Source: an uncultured Myxococcales bacterium (GTDB lineage: Bacteria; Myxococcota_A; UBA9042). Taken from it: a stretch of 64,000 bases of DNA. A model generated the notes under the pieces. The model saw only the letters and a list, made by a program, of their open reading frames with translations, was not told the DNA's origin and made no database searches. The DNA lies in the NCBI GenBank assembly GCA_903924465.1, contig CAIYBN010000082.1, positions 124,001 through 188,000 on the forward strand, written 5' to 3'. Shown here piece by piece: positions 35,610 to 44,782 of the stretch. How positions within the stretch are numbered: position 1 is the first letter of the stretch; every line of letters begins with the position of its first letter. A program made the position numbers and the translations under genes.

Positions 35610-36557
35610 CTAACAGTCGGGCCAGGTCTTCAACACGTTGACACAGGTGCCGCAGTCGTTGCCGGCAAATTTCGGGTCGCAAGCCGTGCATGCGGGTGCC
35701 TGCCAGCCGGTCTTGAACGTGTGGGCACAGCTTTGGCCCGTGGCGGTCGTGGCGCAGCTGTCCACCGTGCAGGGATCGCCGTCCTGACAATTCACGGTGC
35801 CAGCGCAGACCGTGTTGGCGCATAAATCATTGATCGTACATGGATTGTTGTCGTCGCAGCTGGCGGTGTTGGCGGTCGACAGGCAGACGCCGCCGCCGCA
35901 GCTGTCCGTTGTGCAGGGATTGCCGTCGTTGCAGTCCTTGGTCGTGCCCGCGCACGCCTTGCCGACGCAAGCGTCTGAAAACGTGCATAAATTACCATCG
36001 TCGCAGGTGGCGGCAACGGATAGCTGAACGCAGCCGATGGTGACGTCGCAATCGTCGCTCGTGCACGGGTTGCCGTCCGCGCAGGAGACCGGCCAGCCCG
36101 CGCAGGCGCCCTGCGTGCACTTGTCCGCCTGAGTGCACGCGTTGCCGTCGTCGCACGAGCTGGAATCCGGTGCCGGGCCCATGTGGCATTTGCTGGTCGC
36201 GCCGTCGCACACGCCGAGCAAGCACTGGCCGTCGCCAGGGCAGGTGTTTTCGTCCGTCAAGCTGTTGCAGTTGTTGTCCAATCCGTCGCATTTCTCGACG
36301 CCGCCGTTGGAGACAATGCACGAGACGCAGACCTGCTGACCGCCTTTGGTGGCGCACAACTTCGACGCGCAATCGCTGTTGCTGGCGCACGGGCAGCCCA
36401 CCGACATGCAGCCGGAGCTGTCGCCCGCGCCGTCGTCGCTGGCATCGCCGTCGGTCGCGATGTCGTCTTCGATGATCGGCATGTCCATCGCAGCCGGCGT
36501 CGCTTTGCAGGCAAAGCATCCGAAACAACAAAACAGCAGCAGAGCGCGGTTCTTCAT
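35610..36557 (-). CDS. Cys-repeat lipoprotein with MopE motif
   Basis: Lipoprotein of 315 residues. Signal MKNRALLLFCCFGCFAC, then an acidic linker rich in DDxATDGDAS. It carries a MopE-type element, CDGLDNNCNSLTDENTC, and six alternating repeat units CDDGNACTQADKC, CADGNPCTSDDC, CDDGNLCTFSDAC, CNDGNPCTTDSC, CDDNNPCTINDLC and CQDGDPCTVDSC (13/12/13/12/13/12). It ends with CDPKFAGNDCGTC. It is the shorter, propeller-free relative of the giant protein at 21671. The ATG at 36557 was chosen for the signal peptide. It is divergent from a secreted metalloprotease gene, with 101 bp between starts. Function unknown. Confidence 0.85.
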   Translation of the reverse strand: MKNRALLLFCCFGCFACKATPAAMDMPIIEDDIATDGDASDDGAGDSSGCMSVGCPCASNSDCASKLCATKGGQQVCVSCIVSNGGVEKCDGLDNNCNSLTDENTCPGDGQCLLGVCDGATSKCHMGPAPDSSSCDDGNACTQADKCTQGACAGWPVSCADGNPCTSDDCDVTIGCVQLSVAATCDDGNLCTFSDACVGKACAGTTKDCNDGNPCTTDSCGGGVCLSTANTASCDDNNPCTINDLCANTVCAGTVNCQDGDPCTVDSCATTATGQSCAHTFKTGWQAPACTACDPKFAGNDCGTCVNVLKTWPDC

Positions 36558-36658
36558 GGCCGCAAGGTGCCACATCGTCGGTTTTCCGGCAAATTGTCGC
36601 GCAGAAACGACCGTGACGATGCGTTCGGGCTTTGCTACGCTGGTCGCCGGAGGCCGTG

Positions 36659-37645
36659 ATGCGCGTGTTGCTGGTGTGGTTGGTGTTCGGGACGGCGCTG
36701 CCCGCGCACGCGTGGGTGGCAGCGACGGTGGGGACGGGTTGCATGGACCGGTGGTACACGCCGTCGGTGGACGCGGCGCAGGTCACGATGATGACCGACT
36801 CGGCCGGCATCAGTGGCATTGCCGCGAACGACGTTCACGCCGCGCTCCAGTCCGCGCTGAAGACCTGGAATAACGTGCAATGCGATCTGTGCGCCAACCC
36901 GGGCGGCGCTGGCTGTGTGCCGGAATCCTGCGCCAGCCATTCGCTCGGCGTGACGCTGTTGGACGGTGGCATCGGCGCCCACACGCCGTGGGGCTTGCCG
37001 TGCGGCGCAACGAATCCGGATGGTTCCTGCAAGTCCGTTCAGCCCAACGGCAATTACGTCGTGGCCGTGTCCAAGAAGTCGGACTGGCTGTGGAGCCAAT
37101 TCGCCGCCGCGCAAACGGTCGTGACCGCCAACCAGGCGACGGGAGAAATCATCGACGCGGACATCCTCTTCAACCTCGCGCCGCGCGCCGACGGCTCGAC
37201 GTTCCAGTTTTGCGAAGGCGATTGCGCCGCCAAGCTTTCAGCGTATCCACTGTGCATTCCGCTGACACATGAGCTGGGTCACGTGCTCGGACTGAACCAC
37301 TCGGCGGACGTGAAAGCGACGATGGCGGCCTCCGCAGTGCCGTCTGACGTGTACAAGTGCGCGTTGTCGGATGACGACACGCTGGGCGTCTGCACGGAGT
37401 ATCGGTCGACTTGCTCCGGCGCGACGACGAAGCCCTGGCTGCCGGAAGCGACGTGCGCGGCGAATGCCAAGCTCAATGCCGCCGATGCGACCGGGGACGC
37501 GACGACGGACACCGGTTCGACGACGCCCGCCTCTTCGTGCCAAGCCAGCCCGCGCGCCAACTCGCCTTGGATGCTGCTGTTCTTGGGCGTTGCGGCTACT
37601 GCAATCCGCCTTGGCTCGGGAAGATCACGAGCCAGACGGACGTGA
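36659..37645 (+). CDS. Secreted matrixin-like zinc metalloprotease with C-terminal anchor
   Basis: Exported metallopeptidase of 328 residues, with signal MRVLLVWLVFGTALPAHA. The zinc site is HELGHVLGLNHS (HExxHxxGxxH, near residue 203), the pattern of matrixins and other metzincins. A likely Met-turn follows in the VKATMAASAVPSD segment. Downstream are a Thr-rich linker, SSCQASPRANSPWMLLFLGVAATAIRL and a basic tail RSRARRT, which looks like a MYXO-CTERM sorting signal and would tether it to the cell surface. GGAGG lies 5 nt before the ATG. The 3' end overlaps the convergent mlaE gene by 50 bp. Confidence 0.86.
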   Translation: MRVLLVWLVFGTALPAHAWVAATVGTGCMDRWYTPSVDAAQVTMMTDSAGISGIAANDVHAALQSALKTWNNVQCDLCANPGGAGCVPESCASHSLGVTLLDGGIGAHTPWGLPCGATNPDGSCKSVQPNGNYVVAVSKKSDWLWSQFAAAQTVVTANQATGEIIDADILFNLAPRADGSTFQFCEGDCAAKLSAYPLCIPLTHELGHVLGLNHSADVKATMAASAVPSDVYKCALSDDDTLGVCTEYRSTCSGATTKPWLPEATCAANAKLNAADATGDATTDTGSTTPASSCQASPRANSPWMLLFLGVAATAIRLGSGRSRARRT

Positions 37646-38408
37646 TGACGTAGTCCATGATGAGCACCGCCGCCGATGCCGTGACGACCGTGCCCGTTGT
37701 GGCGAGCCCGACGCCGCGGCTGCCGCCTGAGGCGTGAAAGCCGCGGTAGCAGCTGACCGCGCCGATGAGCAGGCCGAAAAACGTGCCCTTGACCAGCGTG
37801 CAGGCGATGTCGTGTGGTGAGATCCACGACCAGATGCGGCTGAAAAATTCGCCGCGATCGATGTTGAGCACTTGCGTCGCCGCGATGTAGGCCCCGAACA
37901 GGCCGACGGCGTTGAAGCACATCGCCAGCAGCGGCACCATCAGCGTGCAGGCCACGATCCGCGGCGTCACCAGGTAGTGAATCGGATCGACCGCCATCGT
38001 TTCCAGCGCGTCGATTTGCTCCGTCGCCCGCATCGTGCCGAGCTCCGTCGTCATCGCCGAGCCGACGCGCCCCGCGACCATCAGCGCGGTCAAGGACGGC
38101 GCCAGCTCGCGCACCAGCGAAATCGCCACCGTGCCGCCAATCAGGCTTTTGGCGTTGAAAATCTCAAAAGCGACGGCGGTTTGAATGGCAAAAACCGCGC
38201 CGGTGAACACGCCGGTCAGCAGCACAATGCCCAGCGAGCCGACACCCACAAATTCCAGGATCTGCGTCATCAACGCGATGCGATACGGACGTCGCCAGAT
38301 CTTGCTCAGCGCTGAAATCGTGAACAACGTCACCGCGCCGATCGTCTCGAACGGCCGCAGCAAGCGCGTCAGCGGAAAGGGCGGAGAGGCAATTTGCGCG
38401 ATGGTCAT
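37596..38408 (-). CDS. mlaE: MlaE-type ABC transporter permease
   Basis: Inner-membrane lipid-transport permease of the MlaE/DUF140 family, 270 residues, with about five helices. Conserved segments are VFTGAVFAIQTAVAF, LVRELAPSLTALMVAGRVGSAMTTELGTMRATEQIDAL and the terminal SAAVLIMDYVITSVW. In the Mla system it works with the ATPase MlaF and the substrate protein MlaD to maintain outer-membrane lipid asymmetry; neither gene is next to it here. ATG 38408 was chosen because the frame upstream overlaps the divergent cobA. Its 3' end overlaps the metalloprotease gene on the other strand. Confidence 0.88.
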   Translation of the reverse strand: MTIAQIASPPFPLTRLLRPFETIGAVTLFTISALSKIWRRPYRIALMTQILEFVGVGSLGIVLLTGVFTGAVFAIQTAVAFEIFNAKSLIGGTVAISLVRELAPSLTALMVAGRVGSAMTTELGTMRATEQIDALETMAVDPIHYLVTPRIVACTLMVPLLAMCFNAVGLFGAYIAATQVLNIDRGEFFSRIWSWISPHDIACTLVKGTFFGLLIGAVSCYRGFHASGGSRGVGLATTGTVVTASAAVLIMDYVITSVWLVIFPSQGGLQ

Positions 38409-38422
38409 CAGGATTCCCCGCC

Positions 38423-38451
38423 TGCAGGTTAGCTTGCCCTTGCAGGTTCGC
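38423..38451. repeat. Direct repeat between mlaE and cobA
   Basis: TGCAGGTTAGC (38423-38433) and TGCAGGTTCGC (38441-38451) differ at one base and start 18 bp apart in the 99-bp region between divergent mlaE and cobA. It may bind a regulator acting on either gene. No promoter consensus was identified with confidence. Confidence 0.3.
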
Positions 38452-38507
38452 CAGTTTTGCGTCACAGGCTGACGACCGGTCGCGCGCCGTGCTAGCCTGC
38501 GCGCCCC

Positions 38508-39269
38508 ATGCCGCCGATTGCCACAACGCCTCAACGCACCGCCCAACGCGGCACCGTCTATCTGGTCGGCGCGGGCCCAGGTGCGGCAGATCTCCTGACC
38601 ATTCGCGCCCTTCGACTCCTGCAGACCGCCGACGTTGTGGTGCACGACAGCTTGGTTTCGCCGGACGTCTACGCCGATTTGCCCGCACGCTGCATCGACG
38701 CCGGAAAACGCAGTGGCAATCATGGCTTGGGGCAAGCGGGCATCAATCGGCTGTTGATCGATCTGGCGCAGCAGCAAAATGCGGTGGTGCGGCTGAAGGG
38801 TGGCGATCCCTACGTTCTGGGCCGTGGCAGTGAAGAAGCGCTCGCGCTCGCCGCGGCGGGTGTGCCGTGCGAAGTGGTCCCTGGCGTGTCCTCGGCCCTG
38901 GCGGCGCCGCTGTTTGCCGGAATTCCGCTGACCCATCGTGGCCTTGCGGACTCGTTCTGTGTTGTCTCCGCGCATCCGGCTGAGCAACTGCCGGCGCTCC
39001 CGCCGTTTGATCCGCGCCGAACGCTGGTGATCTTGATGGGCGTCCACACGCTGCCACGCTGGCTGCCCGAGTTGCGCGAGCAAGGCTATCCGGGCGATCT
39101 GGCGATCGCGTTTGTCATGCATGCGTCCTGGCCGCAAGCGCGCGCGTGGCAGTCGACTCTGGAGCGCTGTGAGGCGGATTTGGCCACACATTTACTGACT
39201 TCGCCGGCGGTGGCTGTCATCGGCCACGTCGTCACCTTGCGCAATCGCCTGCCGCAGGATCTGGCATGA
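38508..39269 (+). CDS. cobA: Uroporphyrinogen-III C-methyltransferase
   Basis: SAM-dependent enzyme that methylates uroporphyrinogen III to precorrin-2, the first step toward siroheme and cobalamin. Motifs are YLVGAGPGAADLLTIRA, VVVHDSLVSPDV, the LKGGDPYVLGRGSEEAL block and VVPGVSSALAAPLFAGIPLTHRG, all standard for CobA/CysG-C. Length 253. The 3' end overlaps the next gene by 4 bp (ATGA), so they form a two-gene siroheme operon. No cobalamin riboswitch was found in the 99-bp upstream region. Confidence 0.93.
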   Translation: MPPIATTPQRTAQRGTVYLVGAGPGAADLLTIRALRLLQTADVVVHDSLVSPDVYADLPARCIDAGKRSGNHGLGQAGINRLLIDLAQQQNAVVRLKGGDPYVLGRGSEEALALAAAGVPCEVVPGVSSALAAPLFAGIPLTHRGLADSFCVVSAHPAEQLPALPPFDPRRTLVILMGVHTLPRWLPELREQGYPGDLAIAFVMHASWPQARAWQSTLERCEADLATHLLTSPAVAVIGHVVTLRNRLPQDLA

Positions 39270-39919
39270 AGCCGCTGGCGGTTGCACTGCTGCTCCGCGG
39301 CCGCCGCGTGCTCGTTGTCGGCGGTGGACCTGTCGCCCTGGGCAAGATCGCGCGGCTCTTGGCGGCGGAAGCGTCGATTCACCTCGTTGCGCCAGAAATC
39401 CTTCCAGAAATTGAGCAGTTGGCGGCTGAAGACCGCATCACGCTCTGCAAACGGCCTTTTGTGGCTGCAGACTTGGATGGCGCGTGGTTCTGCTTGACGG
39501 CGACGGGGCGCGATCGCAGCGACGCCGAAGTCTTTGCCGCGTGCGAGGAAAGGCGTGTGCTGTGCAATGCAGCAGACGTGCCGGAGGCATGCACAGCGTA
39601 CCTGCTGGCGCAAGAAGATGTCGGCATGTTGACCTTGGCAGTCGGTTCCCAAGGTCACGCTCCGGGTCTTGTTGGGCGTCTGGCGCGCGAGGCGCGAGCG
39701 GCTTGGCCCGACGATGTCGTGGCTCTCGCGACGCGCTATGGCGATCTGCGCCGTTGGATTCAGGCCCAGCACCCGGGCGCCGCGGCGTTGCCGCATCGGA
39801 CTTCCGCTTTGCGTTGGTTGGCTCGACAGCCGTGGCCGTTCTTCCGCCAGCCGGAGCAGGAACTGCGCGAGGCCGTTGCGGCGGCGTTCAAGTCCGAGCC
39901 GCCGCAACGTCCACGCTAG
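39266..39919 (+). CDS. Precorrin-2 dehydrogenase / sirohydrochlorin ferrochelatase (CysG-N type)
   Basis: NAD-dependent enzyme of 217 residues that oxidises precorrin-2 and inserts iron to make siroheme. Nucleotide-binding motif RVLVVGGGPVALGKIARLL (residues 14-32), then IHLVAPEI and the NAAD motif in VLCNAADVPEACTAYLL, as in Met8p and the N-terminal half of CysG. The C-terminal part (VGSQGHAPGLVGRLAREARA) fits the family. It starts within the cobA stop (ATGA), so translation is coupled. The next gene is convergent. Confidence 0.9.
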   Translation: MKPLAVALLLRGRRVLVVGGGPVALGKIARLLAAEASIHLVAPEILPEIEQLAAEDRITLCKRPFVAADLDGAWFCLTATGRDRSDAEVFAACEERRVLCNAADVPEACTAYLLAQEDVGMLTLAVGSQGHAPGLVGRLAREARAAWPDDVVALATRYGDLRRWIQAQHPGAAALPHRTSALRWLARQPWPFFRQPEQELREAVAAAFKSEPPQRPR

Positions 39920-39931
39920 TATTTTCGTCCC

Positions 39932-41380
39932 TTACGGGCTGCAGGGGCCGGTCGTGTACGTGAACGTGCCCTTGGGCGGATTGTAGTAATCCGCCTGGCA
40001 CGCGTTCTGGTACGTGAAGCCGTCCGCGCCGCAGACCGGCTGGTAGTTGTCCGTGCAGCTGCCTTTGCAGGCATCCGCGTACTGCCACGTCCAACTGGCA
40101 TCGCCCTTGGTCAGGCAATCGTATTCGCCCTGGTTCTGGAACGTGACAAACGCGTCCGGCTTGCCGCTGACAGTTTGCGAACCGCAGACCGGGTGGATGA
40201 TGCTGTACTCGACGTCCGGGCAGCAGCCTTTGGACTTGTACAACCCAGCGGCCGCGCACACGTCCGACGCGGTGTTGCTGATGCCAGTGCAGTCGCCCAC
40301 GCTCGCGCCGTCCGCCGCGGCGATGCACGACGTGCGGTAGCTGGTCCCGACCGGTTGCGTCGTGCCATTGGTCAGCTTGACCTTCTTGACGCCGCAAACC
40401 GGGTCGCACTGGCTGGTGCAGTTCGGCGTCTTGGTCTGGTCGAAGCAAGCGCCGTCGCACTCCTTGGTCATCGTGTTCTTGACGCACTGTGCGGTCTTCG
40501 CGGTCGCGCCGTCGGCCAGACAGATGTCGCAGTTCTCCATCTTGCACTGGCTCCAGTAGGTCGAGTTGTCTTCCTGGGCGCAAATCGGCTGGCCCTTGGC
40601 CGTCGAGCAACCGCCGCCGCCGCTCACGGTCGGATCCGTGCACTTCGCCTTGCAAGCGCCTTTGGTGGCATTGGGCGTGCCGCCCGCTTTCAGCGCCGCA
40701 TCGGCGACGCAGCCCACTTCGCACGCGTGGTCGACCGTCAACTTGGCGCCCGACTTCAGCGACACGCAGTATTGGTCGTTCGTCGTCTTCATGTCAGCCG
40801 GCGTGCACAGCGAGCAGGCGGGGCATTCCGTCGGCCACACGCTCGTGCCGACTTCCTGCGGCCAGTTGTACGCCTTCAGCGCGCACATCGCCGCGCAATC
40901 ATTCGGGTAGGTCTTCAAATCCGGCTTGCCAATTTCCTTCAGCGTGCAGATCGGGAACGCCGGGCACAGGGTGCACAACGCGCAGCTGCCTTTGGCTTCC
41001 GGGCAAATCGGCGGCATCGGGATATCCGGCTTGCTGGCATCGATGTCCACCGTCGTGGCATCCGTGCCGATGTCGCCGCCGTCCGGATTGGTCGTGTCGC
41101 TGGCATCACCAGGCACGTCCAGATCGGTCTTGCCGTCTGTCTTTTCCGTTGTGTCCTGATCGGTCACGTCATCTGTCAGCCCGTCCTGGTCCGTGATCGA
41201 CGTGTCGCCGTCCGTGCTGTCCTGATCGATCGCGTCGTCCGAATTGGTCGCTACGGCCTTGGTGCCACAGCCGGCCGCGCTGAAAGCCGCGACGAGGCAG
41301 GCCATCGCCAGAAGTCGACACCAACCGCTCAGTTGGCCGGGCGTCGATGCCCGAAAGTTCAGCAAAAGTCGTGCGTTCAT
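39932..41380 (-). CDS. Lipoprotein with tandem Kazal-like repeats
   Basis: Lipoprotein of 482 residues. A signal ends at FSAAGC, then an acidic linker rich in Asp/Thr reaches about residue 135. The rest is Cys-rich and built from repeats resembling Kazal serine-protease-inhibitor domains. The last is canonical (QPVCGADGFTYQNACQAD). Earlier ones are degenerate: FPICTLKE, QPICAQEDNSTYWSQCKMENC, DPVCGVKKVKL and HPVCGSQTVSG. The Cys pattern differs from the CDDGxxCT proteins. ATG 41380 gives the signal; ATG 41395 is an alternative. It is divergent from the amidohydrolase gene (209-bp gap). It may inhibit proteases of prey or of the cell itself; this is inferred. Confidence 0.8.
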   Translation of the reverse strand: MNARLLLNFRASTPGQLSGWCRLLAMACLVAAFSAAGCGTKAVATNSDDAIDQDSTDGDTSITDQDGLTDDVTDQDTTEKTDGKTDLDVPGDASDTTNPDGGDIGTDATTVDIDASKPDIPMPPICPEAKGSCALCTLCPAFPICTLKEIGKPDLKTYPNDCAAMCALKAYNWPQEVGTSVWPTECPACSLCTPADMKTTNDQYCVSLKSGAKLTVDHACEVGCVADAALKAGGTPNATKGACKAKCTDPTVSGGGGCSTAKGQPICAQEDNSTYWSQCKMENCDICLADGATAKTAQCVKNTMTKECDGACFDQTKTPNCTSQCDPVCGVKKVKLTNGTTQPVGTSYRTSCIAAADGASVGDCTGISNTASDVCAAAGLYKSKGCCPDVEYSIIHPVCGSQTVSGKPDAFVTFQNQGEYDCLTKGDASWTWQYADACKGSCTDNYQPVCGADGFTYQNACQADYYNPPKGTFTYTTGPCSP

Positions 41381-41589
41381 GATGTGGCCTCGCATACAAG
41401 TTCGGTCAGTTTTGACAGCGCGTTGGGGGGCAAGCCTCTGGGATCGGCAGCGCAGCGACGGCCAACAGCCGACTTCCCCTGAGCCGGATGCGCCGAATCT
41501 TCCCAAAGTGTAACGTTGTCCGCAGAAGTTGTCACGGATTCGACGGTAGCTTGGGCAAATGTGCTAGGATCGCGCGCCCGGAGGGTCGA

Positions 41590-44082
41590 ATGCGCAATAT
41601 CGTTGGTTTCACGGAGTCCTGGTTTGCCAAAAGCTGGTGGCTCGTTGGCTTCTGCGGACTCGTGGCGTGCGCCGGCACCAGCGCGGGTTCCACCGACGCT
41701 GGCGTCACCGCCGATACCGTCAGCGCTGACACCACGACGAGCACTTGCGTCCCCGTCTCCGGCGATCCGCAGCTCATCCGCTTGCGCGGCACCGTGTGGA
41801 CCGGCGACGTGACGCTGAACGACGGCGAAGTCTTCGTCTCGGCCAAGACCGGGAAGATCCTGTGCGTCGGTCAGGATTGCAGCGCCACGCCGGATGCGGA
41901 CAAGGCGACGGTCCTGTGCACGGAAGGCATCATCACGCCGGGCCTGATCAATCCGCACGATCACGGTTCCTACAACCACCTGCCGCGCTGGCAACACACC
42001 AAGAAATATGGCGATCGCTACCAGTGGCAGGGCGATGCCAGCTATCTCGCGTTCAAGGTGTCGCAGCAGACGACGTACACGAAGGCCAAGTGCGAGGTGA
42101 TCAAGTGGACGGAAATGCGCGAGCTGGTGGCGGGAACGACGTCGATTCAGGGCAGCGTCACGGCGGTGCCCGCATGCGCGACCGGGCTGGTGCGTGATCT
42201 GGACGACACGCACGGCGCGAGCGGCTTGTCTGGCTACACCATCGACACGCAGGTGCCGAAGATCAGCGGGACGACGGCAGCAGCGGCGGCGGCTTGGGCG
42301 GCAGGGCTCAAGAACGGCACGTCGTCGGCGCTGATTCTGCATCTGGGTGAAGGCGTTGACGCGGGTGCCAAGGCCGAGTGGTACACGCTGGTGGACAAAG
42401 GCTTGGCGCTGCCCGGCGTTTCGCTGATCCACGCGACGGGCTTGGGCGGTACCGAATTGGCCGACGCGCGGCAGGTGGGGCTGAAGATCATTTGGTCGCC
42501 CCAGTCGAACCTGGATCTCTATGGCGACACGACGCGGGTGCCGACCGCGCTGAACCTGGGTCTCACGGTCGCGCTGGGTCCGGACTGGACGCCATCGGGA
42601 TCGATGAACCAGCTGGACGAGATGAAGTGCGCGAAACAACTGAGCGACAAGCGCTGGGGCGGCCTGCTCACCGACGACATGGTGCTGCGCATGGTCACGA
42701 CCGAAGCCGCGAAGGCGATGGGCGCGGAAGCCGACATTGGGCGCCTGGCGACGGGGTATCTGGCGGATATTTCTGTGTTTTCCGGCGATCGCAGCACACC
42801 TGCCAAGTCGGTGATCGCCGCGCGCCCGGAGACGGTCAAGCTCGTGCTGATCGGCGGCAAGCCGGTTTACGGCGACGTGGCGCTGGTCACGGCGCTGCAA
42901 CCGACTGGCTGCGACGCGTTTGACGCCTGCGGCCAGCCCAAGTCGATTTGCGTAAAGGATCCGACGCTGGACAAGGGCGTGCAGAGCTGGACCGACGTGC
43001 AGACCGTGCTGCAGACGACGCTCGCGGCGGCGAAAACTGCCGACAATCCGGCCGCTGCCTACGCGTATGGCTATGAATTGTGGCCACTTTTCAAGTGTGG
43101 CGCCCAGGCCGAGGCCCTGATCAATTGCGACGTCGTGGGCGCGCAGCCGAGCGCGGATGACAGCGATGGTGATGGGCTGGCGAACGCCACGGATAATTGT
43201 CCGACCGTGTGGAATCCGGACCAGGGCGATTTGGACAGCGACAAGCAGGGAGACGCCTGCGATGTCTGCCCGATCGTGGCCAATGCGACGGTTTGCCCAA
43301 AGCCGGGGCCGGACGATTTGGACGGCGATGGCGTGGCCAACGCGACGGACAACTGCCCGAACATCGCAAATGCTGACCAGTTGGACACCGATGCGGATGG
43401 CAAGGGCGATGTCTGCGATCCCTGCCCGAAACTGGCGAATCCAGGCTCCCAGCCATGTCCGATGTTGCCGGCGGATGTGACGGAAATCAATCAGAATCTG
43501 GGCAATGGCGTGGCGGGGCAACAAGTGAAGACGCCGCCGTTGGTCGTGACCGCGACCAAGGCGGCGAAGTCGGGCACGCCCGCGCGCGTGTGGGCGCAGC
43601 AGGTGCCGACGGTGCTGTATGGCGGCATCGAGATGCAACTGGCAGCGGCGCAAAGTGTACCGAAACTGGGCCAGCAGTTGACGGCGTCCGGCGTTGTCGC
43701 GGACCTGACCGGGCGGCGGATTCTGCAGGGTGTCACGTTGCAAAACACCGGCGGGATAGCGCCCGCCGTGCCGCTGACGGTGGACGTGAGCGTGCTGACG
43801 GATGACGCGCAATCGCCGGCTTACCGCGCCCTGCTGGTGCAAGTGGGGCCCGTGACCGTGACGCAGCAGAATGCCGATGCCGATCCGGCCAAGCCGACGC
43901 AGGATTTTGGCGAGGTGCTGGTGACCGGCAACTTCCGCATTGACGACGAACTGATCACTTGGGCGACGGATCTGGCGCGACCCAACGTCGGCGATGTATT
44001 CCAGTGGATTCGCGGTCTTGTGTTCTACTCGTTTGGCAACGACAAGCTCATTCCGCGCGCGGCCAGCGACTTTCAGAAGTAG
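41590..44082 (+). CDS. Amidohydrolase-family lipoprotein fused to thrombospondin type 3 repeats
   Basis: Surface lipoprotein of 830 residues. Lipobox LVAC (C27), acidic linker, then an amidohydrolase domain (residues about 60-480) with metal ligands H123 and H125 (PHDHG), H251 (LILHLGEG), H281 (SLIHATGLG) and D332 (ALGPDWTPSG), plus IWSPQSNLDLYG, as in cytosine-deaminase-like deaminases/chlorohydrolases. After a spacer come two thrombospondin type 3 calcium-binding repeats (about 522-610; DSDGDGLANATDNCP and DLDGDGVANATDNCP), then an OB-fold-like beta region. A catalytic amidohydrolase on the cell surface joined to TSP3 repeats is unusual. The substrate is unknown. Confidence 0.83.
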   Translation: MRNIVGFTESWFAKSWWLVGFCGLVACAGTSAGSTDAGVTADTVSADTTTSTCVPVSGDPQLIRLRGTVWTGDVTLNDGEVFVSAKTGKILCVGQDCSATPDADKATVLCTEGIITPGLINPHDHGSYNHLPRWQHTKKYGDRYQWQGDASYLAFKVSQQTTYTKAKCEVIKWTEMRELVAGTTSIQGSVTAVPACATGLVRDLDDTHGASGLSGYTIDTQVPKISGTTAAAAAAWAAGLKNGTSSALILHLGEGVDAGAKAEWYTLVDKGLALPGVSLIHATGLGGTELADARQVGLKIIWSPQSNLDLYGDTTRVPTALNLGLTVALGPDWTPSGSMNQLDEMKCAKQLSDKRWGGLLTDDMVLRMVTTEAAKAMGAEADIGRLATGYLADISVFSGDRSTPAKSVIAARPETVKLVLIGGKPVYGDVALVTALQPTGCDAFDACGQPKSICVKDPTLDKGVQSWTDVQTVLQTTLAAAKTADNPAAAYAYGYELWPLFKCGAQAEALINCDVVGAQPSADDSDGDGLANATDNCPTVWNPDQGDLDSDKQGDACDVCPIVANATVCPKPGPDDLDGDGVANATDNCPNIANADQLDTDADGKGDVCDPCPKLANPGSQPCPMLPADVTEINQNLGNGVAGQQVKTPPLVVTATKAAKSGTPARVWAQQVPTVLYGGIEMQLAAAQSVPKLGQQLTASGVVADLTGRRILQGVTLQNTGGIAPAVPLTVDVSVLTDDAQSPAYRALLVQVGPVTVTQQNADADPAKPTQDFGEVLVTGNFRIDDELITWATDLARPNVGDVFQWIRGLVFYSFGNDKLIPRAASDFQK

Positions 44083-44163
44083 TCAGGCCCGCAAACCGCG
44101 TGTAGTCTTCGCCGCCGCGTGTCAAACCGATGCGCGGCTCAAGCCATTCACCGGGGAACAGAC

Positions 44164-44664
44164 ATGACTCAAGAGAAACTGAAAATTGCCAAAAACACTG
44201 TTGTCACGCTGGATTACGAATTGCGTCTGGCGGATGATGACGTGATCGACAGTTCGTCCGACGGCGACTTCTGCTTTCTGGTCGGCTACGAAAACGTGGT
44301 GCCGGGTCTGGAAACGCAGCTCATTGGCCTGACGACCGGCGATGTCCGCGACGTGATCGTGACGCCGGAAGAAGGCTACGGCATTCGCGACGAAGAGAAG
44401 ATCGTGATTGTGCCGCGCGAGGCGCTGCCGGAAGATTTCGAGATTGAGATCGGCCTGCCGCTGGAGCTGGAAGACGAGGCTGGCGAAACGTCGATGGCGT
44501 TCATCGCGGGCGTGCGCGGCGATGAAGTCGTGCTGGACCGCAATCACCCGCTGGCCAGCGAGACGCTGCGCTTCCACATCACGGTGGGCGCGATTCGCGC
44601 GGCGACGAAAGAAGAGCTGCACCACGGGCATGTGCACGGCCCGGGCGGCCATCACCACCACTGA
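44164..44664 (+). CDS. slyD: FKBP-type peptidyl-prolyl isomerase SlyD
   Basis: Cytosolic metal-binding prolyl isomerase and chaperone of 166 residues. FKBP core NTVVTLDYELRLADDDVIDSS, then the IF-domain-containing region VVPGLETQLIGLTTGDVRDVIVTPEEGYGIRD, and a C-terminal His tail HHGHVHGPGGHHHH, which in SlyD binds nickel or zinc. ATG 44164 was chosen because the leader ends GGGGAACAGACATG and the next ATG would lose the N-terminal strand. The gene is single, between the amidohydrolase gene and the minus-strand tRNA genes. Confidence 0.92.
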   Translation: MTQEKLKIAKNTVVTLDYELRLADDDVIDSSSDGDFCFLVGYENVVPGLETQLIGLTTGDVRDVIVTPEEGYGIRDEEKIVIVPREALPEDFEIEIGLPLELEDEAGETSMAFIAGVRGDEVVLDRNHPLASETLRFHITVGAIRAATKEELHHGHVHGPGGHHHH

Positions 44665-44782
44665 GCGCGGCGGAAACGCCCCCAAGCACAGGCAGCCCTT
44701 GTGAACGCGACGATCCGGACGCAGCCGTCTGGACGTTGGCGTTCGTACGCGCTTCCGGATGCCAGAAGCGATGCAAGGTTGC

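Noticed and set aside
35414..35641. 75-codon Arg-rich plus-strand frame between two minus-strand genes
   Set aside because: It overlaps the 3' part of the Cys-repeat gene and the start of the hydrolase gene on the other strand and has no ribosome site or domain.
38409..38507. Cobalamin riboswitch before cobA
   Set aside because: Only 99 bp are available and no B12-box-like conserved core was recognised; the divergent mlaE start also occupies the region.
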